DNA of 38,869 nucleotides from Clostridiales bacterium (lineage in GTDB: Bacteria > Bacillota > Clostridia > Lachnospirales > Lachnospiraceae). Below the pieces are notes generated by a model that was not told where the DNA came from, did no database searches, and saw only the letters and a program-made list of their open reading frames with translations. The stretch covers positions 1 through 38,869 of the forward strand of contig JAGZHZ010000022.1 of NCBI GenBank assembly GCA_018366495.1, given 5' to 3'. This document shows, piece after piece, positions 24,105-32,821 of the stretch (position 1 is the first letter of the stretch; the number at the start of each line of letters is the position of its first letter). A program made the translations under genes and the position numbers.

Positions 24105-26219
24105 ATGGATCATAAACGATTAGACAAGGTATTAAAAACTCAAAAATATATCATGGATATGCGGCCAATCTTTAACATGGAAGCACTGTTTAGTGATCAG
24201 ACAAAATATTATATGGATCCAATAGAGCCGGAACCTGGAGAAAAAGTTACAATTCGGTTTCGTGCTGCAAAAAATAATGTAGATGTCGTATTTTTTATAA
24301 GCGGAGCAGTGCGCCAGGCGATGGAATATGAAAAAACAGTAGGAAAATTTGATTATTATAAGACAGAGATTGAAGTGGGAACAGAGCCGATCTACTATTA
24401 TTTTGAGATCAGAGCAGGAAAACTGCGCCTGTTTTACAATAAAAAGGGAATATCCCGAAACCTTCAGAATTATTATGCGTTTACGATTGCTCCGGGATTT
24501 AAGACGCCTGACTGGGCAAAGGGCGCAGTGATGTATCAGATCTTTGTAGATCGTTTCTATAACGGGGATAAGACAAACGATGTGGTGGATGACGAATATT
24601 TTTACATTGGAGGAAAGACAAAAAAAATAGAGAACTGGGATCAGTATCCGGCAACCTCCATGGCGATCCGTGAATTTTATGGCGGAGATCTGCAGGGCGT
24701 GATGGACAAGCTCGATTATCTGCAGGATCTGGGAGTCGATGTCATTTATCTCAATCCGATTTTTGTATCTCCGTCTAATCATAAATATGATATTCAGGAT
24801 TACGATTATGTAGATCCTCATTATGGAAAAATTGTGAAAGACGGCGGCCGTACGTTGGAGTCCTGGGATCATGATAACCGTCATGCCACAAAATATATTC
24901 AGCGTGTCACAAACAAAGAGAATCTGGAGGCGAGCAATCAGCTGTTTATCAAGCTGGTAGAGGAAATTCATAAACGGGGAATGAAAATCATTCTGGACGG
25001 CGTATTCAATCACTGCGGATCTTTTAATAAATGGCTTGACAGAGAACGGATTTATGAGAAAGAAGAAGGGTATGAAAAAGGAGCGTATGTCGCACATGAC
25101 AGCCCGTACAGAAGCTTTTTTAAGTTTAATAATGAACATGAGTGGCCATATAATCCATTTTATGACGGATGGTGGGGACACGATACACTGCCTAAACTTG
25201 TGTATGAAAATTCTCCTAAACTGGTAGATTATATTATGGAAATTGGAAGAAAATGGGTGTCACCGCCGTTTAACGCCGACGGATGGCGGCTGGATGTTGC
25301 AGCAGATCTTGGATTCTCTAATGAGTACAATCATAAGTTCTGGAAACAATTCCGCAAGGCTGTAAAGGAAGCAAATCCGAATGCAATTATTTTGGCGGAG
25401 CATTATGGAGATGCAGGAAGCTGGCTCAAGGGCGATGAGTGGGATACGGTGATGAATTATGATGCTTTTATGGAGCCTCTGACGTGGTTTTTCACCGGAA
25501 TGGAAAAGCACAGCGACAGTTTCAGAGAAGATATGCTTGGAAACGCTCAGTCGTTTGTGGATGCGATGACGTATCATATGTCAAATTTTCTGACTCCTTC
25601 TCTCCAGACGGCAATGAACGAATTGTCGAATCATGATCATTCTCGATTCCTGACAAGAACGAATCATATAGTGGGAAGAGTGGATGGACTGGGGAATGAA
25701 GCGGCATCTCAAAATGTGAGCAAACCAGTTATGCGTGAGGCAGTTGTGATGCAGATGACTTGGCCTGGAGCGCCTACGATCTATTACGGAGACGAGGCGG
25801 GGCTGTGCGGATTTACAGATCCGGATAACAGAAGAACGTTCCCGTGGGGCAGGGAAGACAAGGAACTGATCCGTTTCCACAAAGAGATGATTTTGATCCA
25901 TAAGATGTATCCTGTCTTTACCCATGGAAGTATAAAGATTCTCACAGCTGAATATAATTGCCTGAGCTATGGCAGATTTAGCTTTGAAGAACAAATAGCA
26001 GTTGCCTTTAATAATAATAAAGAAGAAAAAAGACTTTCGATTCCGGTATGGCAGATTGGTGTGGGAGAGGAAGATCAGATGGTCAGACTGATGATAACAG
26101 ATGAAGAAGGATTCTCGACAAAATCAGAAATTTTCGACGTAGAAAAAGGTTATGTATCTTTGAACTTACCTCCTCTTTCTGCCGTTGTTTTGAAAAAGAT
26201 TAAAAAGACAGAAAATTGA
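24105..26219 (+). CDS. GH13 alpha-amylase family glycosidase (neopullulanase/cyclomaltodextrinase-like)
   Basis: Intracellular enzyme of 704 residues without signal peptide, likely hydrolysing maltodextrins or cyclodextrin-like glucans taken up by the cell. An N-terminal beta-sandwich (about residues 20-125) precedes the catalytic barrel, which begins WAKGAVMYQIFVDRFYNGD. The conserved GH13 regions are present: I GVFNHCG, II GWRLDVAAD with the nucleophile Asp, III AEHYGD with the acid Glu, IV SNHDHSR. A C-terminal beta domain ends the chain. N-terminal domain and REFYGGDLQGV fit the GH13_20-like group, but exact specificity cannot be read. malQ, about 6.6 kb away, would act on the same oligosaccharides. 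Confidence 0.9.
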   Translation: MDHKRLDKVLKTQKYIMDMRPIFNMEALFSDQTKYYMDPIEPEPGEKVTIRFRAAKNNVDVVFFISGAVRQAMEYEKTVGKFDYYKTEIEVGTEPIYYYFEIRAGKLRLFYNKKGISRNLQNYYAFTIAPGFKTPDWAKGAVMYQIFVDRFYNGDKTNDVVDDEYFYIGGKTKKIENWDQYPATSMAIREFYGGDLQGVMDKLDYLQDLGVDVIYLNPIFVSPSNHKYDIQDYDYVDPHYGKIVKDGGRTLESWDHDNRHATKYIQRVTNKENLEASNQLFIKLVEEIHKRGMKIILDGVFNHCGSFNKWLDRERIYEKEEGYEKGAYVAHDSPYRSFFKFNNEHEWPYNPFYDGWWGHDTLPKLVYENSPKLVDYIMEIGRKWVSPPFNADGWRLDVAADLGFSNEYNHKFWKQFRKAVKEANPNAIILAEHYGDAGSWLKGDEWDTVMNYDAFMEPLTWFFTGMEKHSDSFREDMLGNAQSFVDAMTYHMSNFLTPSLQTAMNELSNHDHSRFLTRTNHIVGRVDGLGNEAASQNVSKPVMREAVVMQMTWPGAPTIYYGDEAGLCGFTDPDNRRTFPWGREDKELIRFHKEMILIHKMYPVFTHGSIKILTAEYNCLSYGRFSFEEQIAVAFNNNKEEKRLSIPVWQIGVGEEDQMVRLMITDEEGFSTKSEIFDVEKGYVSLNLPPLSAVVLKKIKKTEN

Positions 26220-26227
26220 AAAATATC

Positions 26228-26256
26228 TTGCATTTCAGAAAAATTTATGATATAAA
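26228..26256 (+). promoter_or_regulatory. tRNA-Tyr/tRNA-Leu promoter
   Basis: TTGCAT (26228-26233), 17-bp spacer, TATAAA (26251-26256), about 30 nt before the first tRNA. Confidence 0.72.
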
Positions 26257-26287
26257 TATATCGTTGATGTAAAAAGATCAATGATAT

Positions 26288-26369
26288 GGATGGTTTCCCG
26301 AGTGGCCAAAGGGGACAGACTGTAAATCTGCTGGCAACGCCTTCGGTGGTTCGAATCCACCACCATCCA
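26288..26369 (+). tRNA. tRNA-Tyr (GTA)
   Basis: 82 nt with the long variable arm of class II tRNAs. Acceptor GGATGGT/ACCATCC is perfect, anticodon stem CAGA/TCTG with loop centred on GTA, T arm GGTGG TTCGAAT CCACC, discriminator A. Confidence 0.96.
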
Positions 26370-26377
26370 TTTTTCAT

Positions 26378-26464
26378 GCCGGCGTGGCGGAACTGGCAGA
26401 CGCACAGGACTTAAAATCCTGCGGGACTTATACTCCCGTACCGGTTCGATTCCGGTCGCCGGCA
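26378..26464 (+). tRNA. tRNA-Leu (TAA)
   Basis: 87 nt, class II. Acceptor GCCGGCG/CGCCGGC is perfect; anticodon loop CTTAAAA; long variable arm GCGGGACTTATACTCCCGT; T arm ACCGG TTCGATT CCGGT; discriminator A. Eight nt after tRNA-Tyr, so one transcript. Confidence 0.97.
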
Positions 26465-26492
26465 TTGAATTTATATGTATAAGAGAAGTGAG

Positions 26493-26532
26493 AGACGAAG
26501 ACGTTGATAAATCAATCGTTTTCGTCTTTTTT
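26493..26532 (+). terminator. Terminator of the Tyr-Leu tRNA operon
   Basis: AGACGAAGACGTTGAT pairs with ATCAATCGTTTTCGTCT (one bulge, one G-U) and is followed by TTTTTTATTTT. Confidence 0.9.
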
Positions 26533-26742
26533 ATTTTATCGTATACGGCGACAAAAAAATCTCCTTTTTATCCTCCACTGAAGGGATGGGATTCATTATA
26601 AACGAGATGAGATTCATTCTTAGATTATTTTATTGAGAAAATCATATAAAAGATAAAGATTTCTCAAGACGACGAAAAACACTTTTTTTTGAGAGCAATT
26701 TGGTATATGATTAGAAAAAAAGAAAGGACAAGGTGACATAAT

Positions 26743-27672
26743 ATGAAAAATATTTATAAGGGAACTTTGGGATTGATTGGAAATACACCGCTTGTAGAGA
26801 TGATTCATCTTGAGGAGAAATATAAACTGGAAGCAGTCATTCTGGCAAAACTGGAATATCTAAATCCAGCAGGAAGTGTGAAAGATCGAGCTGCAAAAGA
26901 GATGATCGAAGATGCGGAGAGAAGAGGCGTTTTAAAGGAGGGTTCTGTCATTATTGAACCGACTTCCGGAAATACAGGAATCGGGCTTGCGGCGATTGCA
27001 GCTGCAAAAGGATATCGAATGATCTTAACTATGCCGGAGACAATGAGCGTTGAGCGCAGAAATATGCTGAAGGCATACGGAGCAGAAGTTGTCCTGACAG
27101 AAGGATCAAAGGGAATGAGAGGGGCGATTGAAAAAGCGGAGGCTCTGGCGGCAGAGACAGAAAACAGTTTTATTCCAGGACAGTTTGACAATCCTGCAAA
27201 TGCGCAGGCCCACAGAAAGACGACAGGTCCTGAAATATGGAGGGATACAGAAGGAGAGATTGATATTTTTGTGGCTGGTGTAGGTACAGGCGGAACATTG
27301 ACAGGCACAGGAGAATATCTGAAGGAAAAGAACAGCAAAATTCAGGTAGTCGCTGTAGAACCGGCTTTGTCTCCTGTATTGTCCGAGGGCAGAAGCGGAG
27401 CGCATGGAATTCAGGGAATCGGTGCAGGCTTTGTACCGAAAGTTCTGAACACAGAAATTTACGACGAAGTAATGACTGTAGAAAATGAGGATGCATTTGC
27501 CTTTGGAAAAGAAATCGCAAAGACAGAAGGAATTTTAGTCGGAATCTCATCCGGCGCAGCTATGAGCGCGGCGGTGAAATTGGCACAGCGCCCTGAGAAT
27601 AAAGGAAAGACGATTGTTGTCATGCTGCCAGACAGCGGAGACCGCTATTATTCCACACCACTGTTTCAATAA
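26743..27672 (+). CDS. cysK: Cysteine synthase A (O-acetylserine sulfhydrylase)
   Basis: PLP enzyme of 309 residues making cysteine from O-acetylserine and sulfide. PLP lysine lies in NPAGSVKDRAAKEM near residue 45; substrate loop PTSGNTGIGLA near 72; phosphate loop GVGTGGTLTGTG near 178; C-terminal PDSGDRYYST. Full length and canonical. AAGGACAAGG lies before the ATG. It is monocistronic, with a nested terminator after it. Nothing like the metY operator half-sites (ACCTA/TAGGT) is seen in its 200-nt upstream region, so joint control with metY is not supported. Confidence 0.96.
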   Translation: MKNIYKGTLGLIGNTPLVEMIHLEEKYKLEAVILAKLEYLNPAGSVKDRAAKEMIEDAERRGVLKEGSVIIEPTSGNTGIGLAAIAAAKGYRMILTMPETMSVERRNMLKAYGAEVVLTEGSKGMRGAIEKAEALAAETENSFIPGQFDNPANAQAHRKTTGPEIWRDTEGEIDIFVAGVGTGGTLTGTGEYLKEKNSKIQVVAVEPALSPVLSEGRSGAHGIQGIGAGFVPKVLNTEIYDEVMTVENEDAFAFGKEIAKTEGILVGISSGAAMSAAVKLAQRPENKGKTIVVMLPDSGDRYYSTPLFQ

Positions 27673-27685
27673 AGGAAGAAATAAA

Positions 27686-27743
27686 AAATCAGAGGAGCTT
27701 CTCCAAATCCTTTTTGGATCTGGAGGAAAACCTCTGATTTGTT
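27686..27743 (+). terminator. Bidirectional terminator between cysK and polysaccharide deacetylase
   Basis: AAATCAGAGG pairs with CCTCTGATTT, enclosing an inner TCCAAATCC/GGATCTGGA hairpin. It is followed by GTTTCTTAT on plus and TTTTTTATTTC on minus, so it suits both convergent genes. Confidence 0.8.
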
Positions 27744-27806
27744 TCTTATATTTGATTTTAAGTCTTTACTTCAAGCCGTTTACCGGTCAAGAAGGGGGCA
27801 GCTGCT

Positions 27807-29315
27807 TTAGCCCATCGGAGGAACTGGAGTCGGTCTGGAAGGATCAAACACGGCTGAAGCATCAAACAGATCGGAGAGCAGTTCCGGATTGTAGTACATG
27901 CGATAACCGTCCAGGTTGCGGCGACCCATACGAAGATAACTGTCACGAAGCTGCACCCAGTACTGACTGGAATCAACATTACAGTAATAATCGAATCCCT
28001 GACTCTTTAAATAATCAAATTTAGGCTGTCCTGTATAATCGTCAACCCCTGTGATATCAGCGCCGAATGCAAAAATGATCTTATTACATTCTCCGACAAT
28101 CGGGGAAACATAAGTGAGCCATTTTTCAGTATCTGCCATCAATGTTTCAAGGCTTCGTTCTCCGACATTGATATGTCCCCAGGTGTGGCTGGCAAATTGC
28201 CATCCATCTTCCTTCATTGCTGTGGCCACTGCTGTAGCTTCTGCCACTTCCTGATCCCAGTTGAAATCAGGATGAGCATTTAAAAATTCAATCTGATCAG
28301 GATCGAGATTTGGATCGTTGATATCGCGGTAGACACCGTCTGTGCGATATCCAAGCACACCGTTATATCCAGTCAAAGCGATTGTTCCCTTTGCGCCGCG
28401 GTAAGAAAAATCAGGATGCTGTTCTACAAAGCGGTCAATCAGAGGAACCATATCGAAGTCTCCGACTGTGATGGAACCGTCTGCCTCCACATACTCTGTC
28501 TTGACATCGCCATTTTCGTCAATCACGAGTTTAGAAGCCATACCGTCTCCGTCCATATAGTGATAATAGCTGACATCATCCTGAGAGAGCACGAAAGGTT
28601 TTTTTCCAGGAGGAAGCATAATTTCCTGAGGAACCATGATTCCTTGCTCATTTACCTTTGCAATATCATCAAGATGTATCAGGACAAATCCTTTTTCATA
28701 CATACTTTGCGTAATCTTGTTAAACTCATCAATCGTGGTCATCACCTGATTGTATCCGCCGGAATCACTGTCACCGTCAAATGCTCTGGAAGGGTCTTTG
28801 ACCAAGGTGTGATAAAAGACGTGAGTGATCTGATCAAGCGGATACGGCACACATGTATCTTTTGTGGTCTGGTATTCAGCCACTTTTTTCTGCAATGTCT
28901 GGTTTGATGCATAGTCAGCGGAACCTTTCAGAAGATCCATGGCAGCATCATAGTCATAACTTGCGGCAAGGCGGTCTGCCTGGGCGACAAGATCCGCACT
29001 CTGATCAGAAGGCGCAGAAGTCTCAGTCGTATTTTGAACTGGCGGCATGGTTTCTTTCTGAGGATCCGAACTGCTATTGTCAGAGGAAGCAGAACCGGGA
29101 CGTGAGGACGTATCAGGTTTGTCTGCTTTACTGCCAGATCTAAGGGCGACAGTCACTGCAAAAATAATGACAGCAATGATAACAACTGCCAGACAACAAA
29201 AAAGGATCCGAAGTCTGCGCACATGAGCCATACGCTTTCGCTTTTGGATCAGATATTTCTGTCTCAATTCTTCATCGTATGAAGATCTCCGACGCTGTGG
29301 ATAGTTTTCATTCAT
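27807..29315 (-). CDS. Membrane-anchored polysaccharide deacetylase family protein (NodB-like)
   Basis: Protein of 502 residues. A basic cytoplasmic head (residues 1-36) is followed by one transmembrane helix at about 37-58 (ILFCCLAVVIIAVIIFAVTV), a Ser/Thr/Pro-rich linker to about 115, then a helical stretch and a NodB-like domain. Metal/catalytic motifs are recognisable: LSQDDVSYYHY, probably carrying the catalytic and metal-binding aspartates, and SHTWGHINV (H-x3-H). The order is that of large peptidoglycan or exopolysaccharide deacetylases, but it is clearly a divergent member and the substrate is unknown. It acts on the outer face. It is leftward and monocistronic. Confidence 0.8.
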   Translation of the reverse strand: MNENYPQRRRSSYDEELRQKYLIQKRKRMAHVRRLRILFCCLAVVIIAVIIFAVTVALRSGSKADKPDTSSRPGSASSDNSSSDPQKETMPPVQNTTETSAPSDQSADLVAQADRLAASYDYDAAMDLLKGSADYASNQTLQKKVAEYQTTKDTCVPYPLDQITHVFYHTLVKDPSRAFDGDSDSGGYNQVMTTIDEFNKITQSMYEKGFVLIHLDDIAKVNEQGIMVPQEIMLPPGKKPFVLSQDDVSYYHYMDGDGMASKLVIDENGDVKTEYVEADGSITVGDFDMVPLIDRFVEQHPDFSYRGAKGTIALTGYNGVLGYRTDGVYRDINDPNLDPDQIEFLNAHPDFNWDQEVAEATAVATAMKEDGWQFASHTWGHINVGERSLETLMADTEKWLTYVSPIVGECNKIIFAFGADITGVDDYTGQPKFDYLKSQGFDYYCNVDSSQYWVQLRDSYLRMGRRNLDGYRMYYNPELLSDLFDASAVFDPSRPTPVPPMG

Positions 29316-29604
29316 TTCATTCTCTCTCCCTGCATTTTTTATTTTTGTCTTTCTCGAAATAGATCTCGCTGTTTATTTTACAGTTTGTATGTACCAGAAA
29401 AGGAAATTTTTTTGTGTCAAAAAGTATAGAAATTTTACTGGATCTCGCTGCTTTACAAAAACGAAATGATTTGTCGAAAAACTGTGAAATATGTTTAATT
29501 TTATTGTATTTTTTTTTGATATATTTGTCAATTAAGTTTCAGTTAAGAATTATTAATTTGGGTATATTATTCCAAAAAAAATGCAGGGATATAAAAAAAG
29601 CGGA

Positions 29605-30393
29605 TCAAATACTCTCAGCGATGTGTGTCAAGAAGAGCTGTCTGATTTTCGGATATTCTCCAAGACCCTTTAAAATACAGGAGACTTCTATTTTGTTCTG
29701 TTCAAACTGGCAGCGCCAGGAGTCCGGATCATCGCCTGCCAGATCATTTTTGGCATGATCGCCTGCAACGATCATGAAAGGTGCAAGCACAACACGGTGT
29801 GGATTTAAGGCTTTTACCTGGCGCATGATCGATTCCATAGATGGGTATGCTTCTACTGTTCCCAGAAAGATTCTGGAATATCCATGATCTTTAAATGTAT
29901 AGTCAAGCGCTGCATAGACAGAATTCGCATAATGAGTTGTTCCATGACCCATCAGGACAAGAACGTCATCTTCACTGAGAGAGGAACCGAGTTCCTGCGC
30001 AACGGCTTCCACGACAAAATCATTGTCTCGTGTCGATGTCAGGAGAGGTGTGCCGAAACGAATGGAGGAAAAATGGTCAGAATAGGAGAGAACATCTTGT
30101 TTCATCAGATCATTTTCAATTCCGTTGATAACATGGGTCGGCTGAACGATCAGTTCAGAAATGCCGTCTTGGATCATCTGCTCCATTGCCTCACAGACAT
30201 TTAAAATCTGAATGTGATCCCGCTCAAAAATTTTTTTGATAATCATTTTGCTTGTCCATGCGCGATAGATTGCAAAGTCTGGATACGCATGTGCAATATC
30301 GGCTTCAATTTTATCGATGGTAACTTTTCTTGTGTCATTATGGCTTGTGCCGAAGCTGACAACTAAGATCGCTTTCTTATTTTTATGATTCAT
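29605..30393 (-). CDS. cbiK: Sirohydrochlorin cobaltochelatase CbiK
   Basis: Class II chelatase of about 262 residues inserting Co(II) into sirohydrochlorin early in anaerobic (cobalt-early) cobalamin synthesis. It begins with KKAILVVSFGTSHNDTRK, the CbiK N-terminal signature. The metal-binding histidines are in VLMGHGTTHYAN near residue 145 and VAGDHAKNDLAGDD near 205. ATG 30393 is preferred over TTG 30399, with AAAGGG about 8 nt upstream. No riboswitch is seen in its own leader; a weak TTGACA (about 30567) with TAACCT at 17 bp may be its promoter. It is divergent from hemA, the first enzyme of the same tetrapyrrole route. No other cob/cbi genes are in the window. Confidence 0.92.
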   Translation of the reverse strand: MNHKNKKAILVVSFGTSHNDTRKVTIDKIEADIAHAYPDFAIYRAWTSKMIIKKIFERDHIQILNVCEAMEQMIQDGISELIVQPTHVINGIENDLMKQDVLSYSDHFSSIRFGTPLLTSTRDNDFVVEAVAQELGSSLSEDDVLVLMGHGTTHYANSVYAALDYTFKDHGYSRIFLGTVEAYPSMESIMRQVKALNPHRVVLAPFMIVAGDHAKNDLAGDDPDSWRCQFEQNKIEVSCILKGLGEYPKIRQLFLTHIAESI

Positions 30394-30611
30394 AATCAAA
30401 AACCCTTTCTTTTCTCAATTTTTTAACAGATGGAAACTCACTGCCTTCATGCGGCGGAAAAAATTTTCAGGATGTGATAAATCCTTCGTTTTTTCAAAAA
30501 ATAACTGACAAAATAATTGTAAAATTAAGATGCGAAAACAGGTTATCATTTATCGTATTGCTTGTCAATGAGGATATGAAGGTGAGAAAATGGAGGGAAG
30601 AGAAATGGTCT

Positions 30612-30639
30612 TTGACAGACGAGAACTTTGTGCTATGAT
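30612..30639 (+). promoter_or_regulatory. hemA promoter
   Basis: TTGACA (30612-30617), 16-bp spacer, TATGAT (30634-30639) with an upstream TG (TGCTATGAT). The rest of the 320-bp cbiK-hemA gap shows no riboswitch or gene. Confidence 0.65.
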
Positions 30640-30715
30640 AAGACCATGAAAATAGAGCAGGAGACGGTTTGGCCTGATTTTCAGAAAATTAAGAAAAGTG
30701 AAGGGATGTACCGAG

Positions 30716-31954
30716 ATGAGTATACAAATGATAGGAATTGATCACAGCAAAGCCAATATTGACGTGCGGTGTATTTTTTCGTTTACAAAAAAGCAGATGG
30801 CAGAGGCTTTGCCCAAAATCAAGGCACAGAAAGGGATTCATGGCTGTGTGATGATCTCAACGTGTAACCGCATGGAGCTTTGGGTCAGCTGTGAGGAAGA
30901 TATATCATTTTCTCTGTGCGAGCTGCTGTGTGAACTGCGTGAAGTGCCGGTTGCTCTTTATGGAGATTACTTTACAGGGAGAAAAGGAAAAGAAGCCGTG
31001 TCGCATCTGTTTGAATTGTCATGCGGGCTGAAATCCAGAATTTTGGGGGAAGACCAGATCATTACACAGGTAAAAGATGCCTTGGCATTTGCAAGAGAAC
31101 AGTATGTGACAGACAGTGTGCTGGAAGTTTTATTCCGCATGGCAGTGACAGCTGCAAAAAAAGTAAAAACAGAAGTGGCTTTGGCGATTGCAAATCAATC
31201 TGTGATTCATCAGGCGATTCAGGTCCTGAGTGAGATGGGATACCAGATTGAGGGGAAGAAATGCATGGTGATTGGAAACGGTGCGATGGGAAAACTGGCT
31301 GCTTCGACACTGCAGCAGGCGGGGATGGATGTGACCGTCACAGTCAGACAGTACAGAAGCGGAATCGTAGATATCCCGAGAGAGTGCAGGAGAATTGATT
31401 ATGGAGAGAGAATGCGCCTGTTTCCGAAATGTGATATGATTGTCAGCGCCACGGCAAGTCCGAACTATACGCTGACAAAAGAAAGCGTTGCACAGACGAA
31501 GATCGAACATGAGATGATTTTACTTGATCTGGCTGTCCCAAGGGATATTGATCCCCTGATCGGTGAGATAGACCATATTCAGCTGTATGATATTGATGAC
31601 TTTCATATTGATGTTCAAAGTGAACAGCTGAAAGAAAATATTCAGAAAGCAAAAAAGATTCTGGACGAACAGATGGAGGAATTTTATAAGTGGTATGAAT
31701 GTCGTGATATGATTCCAAAAATACAGGAAATCAGAGAGAAAGCAGTGGAAGATTTAAGTTGGAGAATGCAGAAGATCATCAGAGAACTGCCGATGCAGTC
31801 TGAAAAAAGAGAAGAACTGCGGGAACAGATGGGAAGCGCGGCAGGAAAAGTGATAGGAAAGCTGCTGTTTGCTCTGAGGGGAAACATTTCCCAGGAAAAT
31901 TTTCGGGAATGTATGGAAGTGCTTTCAAAGCTGTACGCAGAGTCTGAATCATGA
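30716..31954 (+). CDS. hemA: Glutamyl-tRNA reductase
   Basis: First enzyme of the C5 tetrapyrrole pathway, reducing glutamyl-tRNA to glutamate-1-semialdehyde with NADPH; about 412 residues. Catalytic Cys in ISTCNRMELW near residue 48; GEDQIITQVKDA near 105; NADPH domain around MVIGNGAMGKLAA near 185; DLAVPRDIDP near 265; C-terminal dimerisation helices. ATG 30716 is preferred to GTG 30698 because AAGGGATG is then 8-9 nt upstream. hemL, hemB, hemC and hemD are not adjacent. With cbiK next door the product is likely directed to corrinoids. Confidence 0.94.
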   Translation: MSIQMIGIDHSKANIDVRCIFSFTKKQMAEALPKIKAQKGIHGCVMISTCNRMELWVSCEEDISFSLCELLCELREVPVALYGDYFTGRKGKEAVSHLFELSCGLKSRILGEDQIITQVKDALAFAREQYVTDSVLEVLFRMAVTAAKKVKTEVALAIANQSVIHQAIQVLSEMGYQIEGKKCMVIGNGAMGKLAASTLQQAGMDVTVTVRQYRSGIVDIPRECRRIDYGERMRLFPKCDMIVSATASPNYTLTKESVAQTKIEHEMILLDLAVPRDIDPLIGEIDHIQLYDIDDFHIDVQSEQLKENIQKAKKILDEQMEEFYKWYECRDMIPKIQEIREKAVEDLSWRMQKIIRELPMQSEKREELREQMGSAAGKVIGKLLFALRGNISQENFRECMEVLSKLYAESES

Positions 31955-31967
31955 AGCGCCAAAAGGC

Positions 31968-31996
31968 TTGACATGACAAAGACTGCGTGATAGAAT
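31968..31996 (+). promoter_or_regulatory. Promoter of the cobalamin-riboswitch transcript
   Basis: TTGACA (31968-31973), 17-bp spacer, TAGAAT (31991-31996), 14 nt after the hemA stop. It gives the riboswitch its own transcript, starting near 32003. Confidence 0.7.
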
Positions 31997-32024
31997 AAAA
32001 AACGTATAATTCCATATAACATAA

Positions 32025-32200
32025 AAAGTGTATCGACAGATCAGGAGAGTTGTCGATTGAGAGGGAATCAGGTGAGAATCCTGAGCGATCCGGTCACTGT
32101 ATTTAGGGAGTGATGTCTCAGATAAATCCATTGCGGCAGAGATGCTGTGAGAAGGAGAGACAGAGCGATGATCTATGAGTCAGGAAACCTGCTTCTTATG
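32025..32200 (+). ncRNA. Cobalamin riboswitch
   Basis: Hallmarks in order: GAGGGAATCAGGTGAGAATCC (32061-32081), CCGGTCACTGTA (32090-32101), and the B12 box AGTCAGGAAACCTGCT (32178-32193). Spacing and order match the AdoCbl-type aptamer. Boundaries are approximate; no covariance search was run. The expected regulated gene is missing downstream. Confidence 0.9.
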
Positions 32201-32261
32201 TAAAAGGTTAAGACTTCCGAGAAAAGTTTTACATCCTGTCTATCTACCCACATAGAGAGAG

Positions 32262-32298
32262 ATATGTCTGTTTTTCGGAACAGGCATTTTTTTATGGA
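32262..32298 (+). terminator. Riboswitch terminator
   Basis: ATGTCTGTT-TTTCGG-AACAGGCAT followed by seven T. A preceding hairpin ATGTAAAA/TTTTACAT (32198-32233) may be the alternative fold. Confidence 0.8.
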
Positions 32299-32650
32299 AT
32301 GACTGCGGAAAATGAAAACGCAGAACCTTGGATACGGTAATTATGCAGTAAATTAAACGGCATGGTGAGGAGTCCCGTACTTTTTTGAAGATAGGAAAAA
32401 CTTTAATGAAACTATTTTTTCCGCAAGAAAATGGTTTCTATCCTCGATAATTCCAATCTTTGAAAATGGCGGGACAAAATCATCCTCTGAAGAAAAAAGT
32501 AAAAAAATAACCCCTGGGGAGGCTTGTGCCGCAGGGGAAAACAGCGTATGATGAAGAAGATAACAAATACTCGAAAGGTATTGTTACTGTCAAAAAAATA
32601 AAGTCTCTAAAAAACTCCTGAAAAGTACCGCATTTTGCGGTACTTTTTTT
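32299..32650 (+). ncRNA. Orphan riboswitch-controlled transcript or gene remnant, no intact ORF
   Basis: Between the riboswitch terminator and a strong second terminator (AAAGTACCGC-loop-GCGGTACTTTTTTT, 32623-32648) lie about 325 nt without an ORF over 35 codons. It contains several hairpins: CTGCG/CGCAG (32303-32322), AAACTATTTTTTC/GAAAATGGTTT (32409-32438), CCCCTG/CAGGGG with inner GGC/GCC (32512-32537) and TAACAAATAC/GTATTGTTA (32560-32586). A short frame at 32549, MMKKITNTRKVLLLSKK, resembles the start of a lipoprotein signal peptide cut short. Either a regulatory RNA or the debris of a B12-related gene. Confidence 0.45.
32623..32648 (+). terminator. Strong terminator before malQ
   Basis: AAGTACCGC-ATTTT-GCGGTACTT followed by T run; 9-bp perfect stem. 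It ends the orphan riboswitch transcript. A possible malQ promoter, extended -10 TGGTATGAT, follows near 32685-32693. Confidence 0.9.
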
Positions 32651-32821
32651 CATACAAAAAAGAAATGACGGGAGAACGTCTGGTGTGGTATGATTATAAA
32701 AACGGAGTCCTGTATGTTTATAAATAAGGCAAGAATACTCGTGACTTTAGTCAGGAGAAGTTGACACAATAATAAAATAAGAAAGCGCAGCAGGGCCAGA
32801 AAGATCAAATGAGGTGAGAAA

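Noticed and set aside
24132..25181. 349-codon open frame on the minus strand
   Set aside because: It lies wholly inside the GH13 gene, opposite strand, with no domain and a Cys/Ile/His-rich composition typical of an antisense shadow.
26533..26742. T-box or Rrf2 operator upstream of cysK
   Set aside because: No T-box sequence and no ACCTA/TAGGT half-sites; only AT-rich DNA with no clear promoter pair.
29414..29758. 114-codon plus-strand frame upstream of and over the cbiK end
   Set aside because: Half of it is antisense to cbiK, no ribosome binding site, no family features.
32341..32385. Second, degenerate cobalamin-like motif (GGTGAGGAGTCC)
   Set aside because: Only a short resemblance; no B12 box or matching helices follow.
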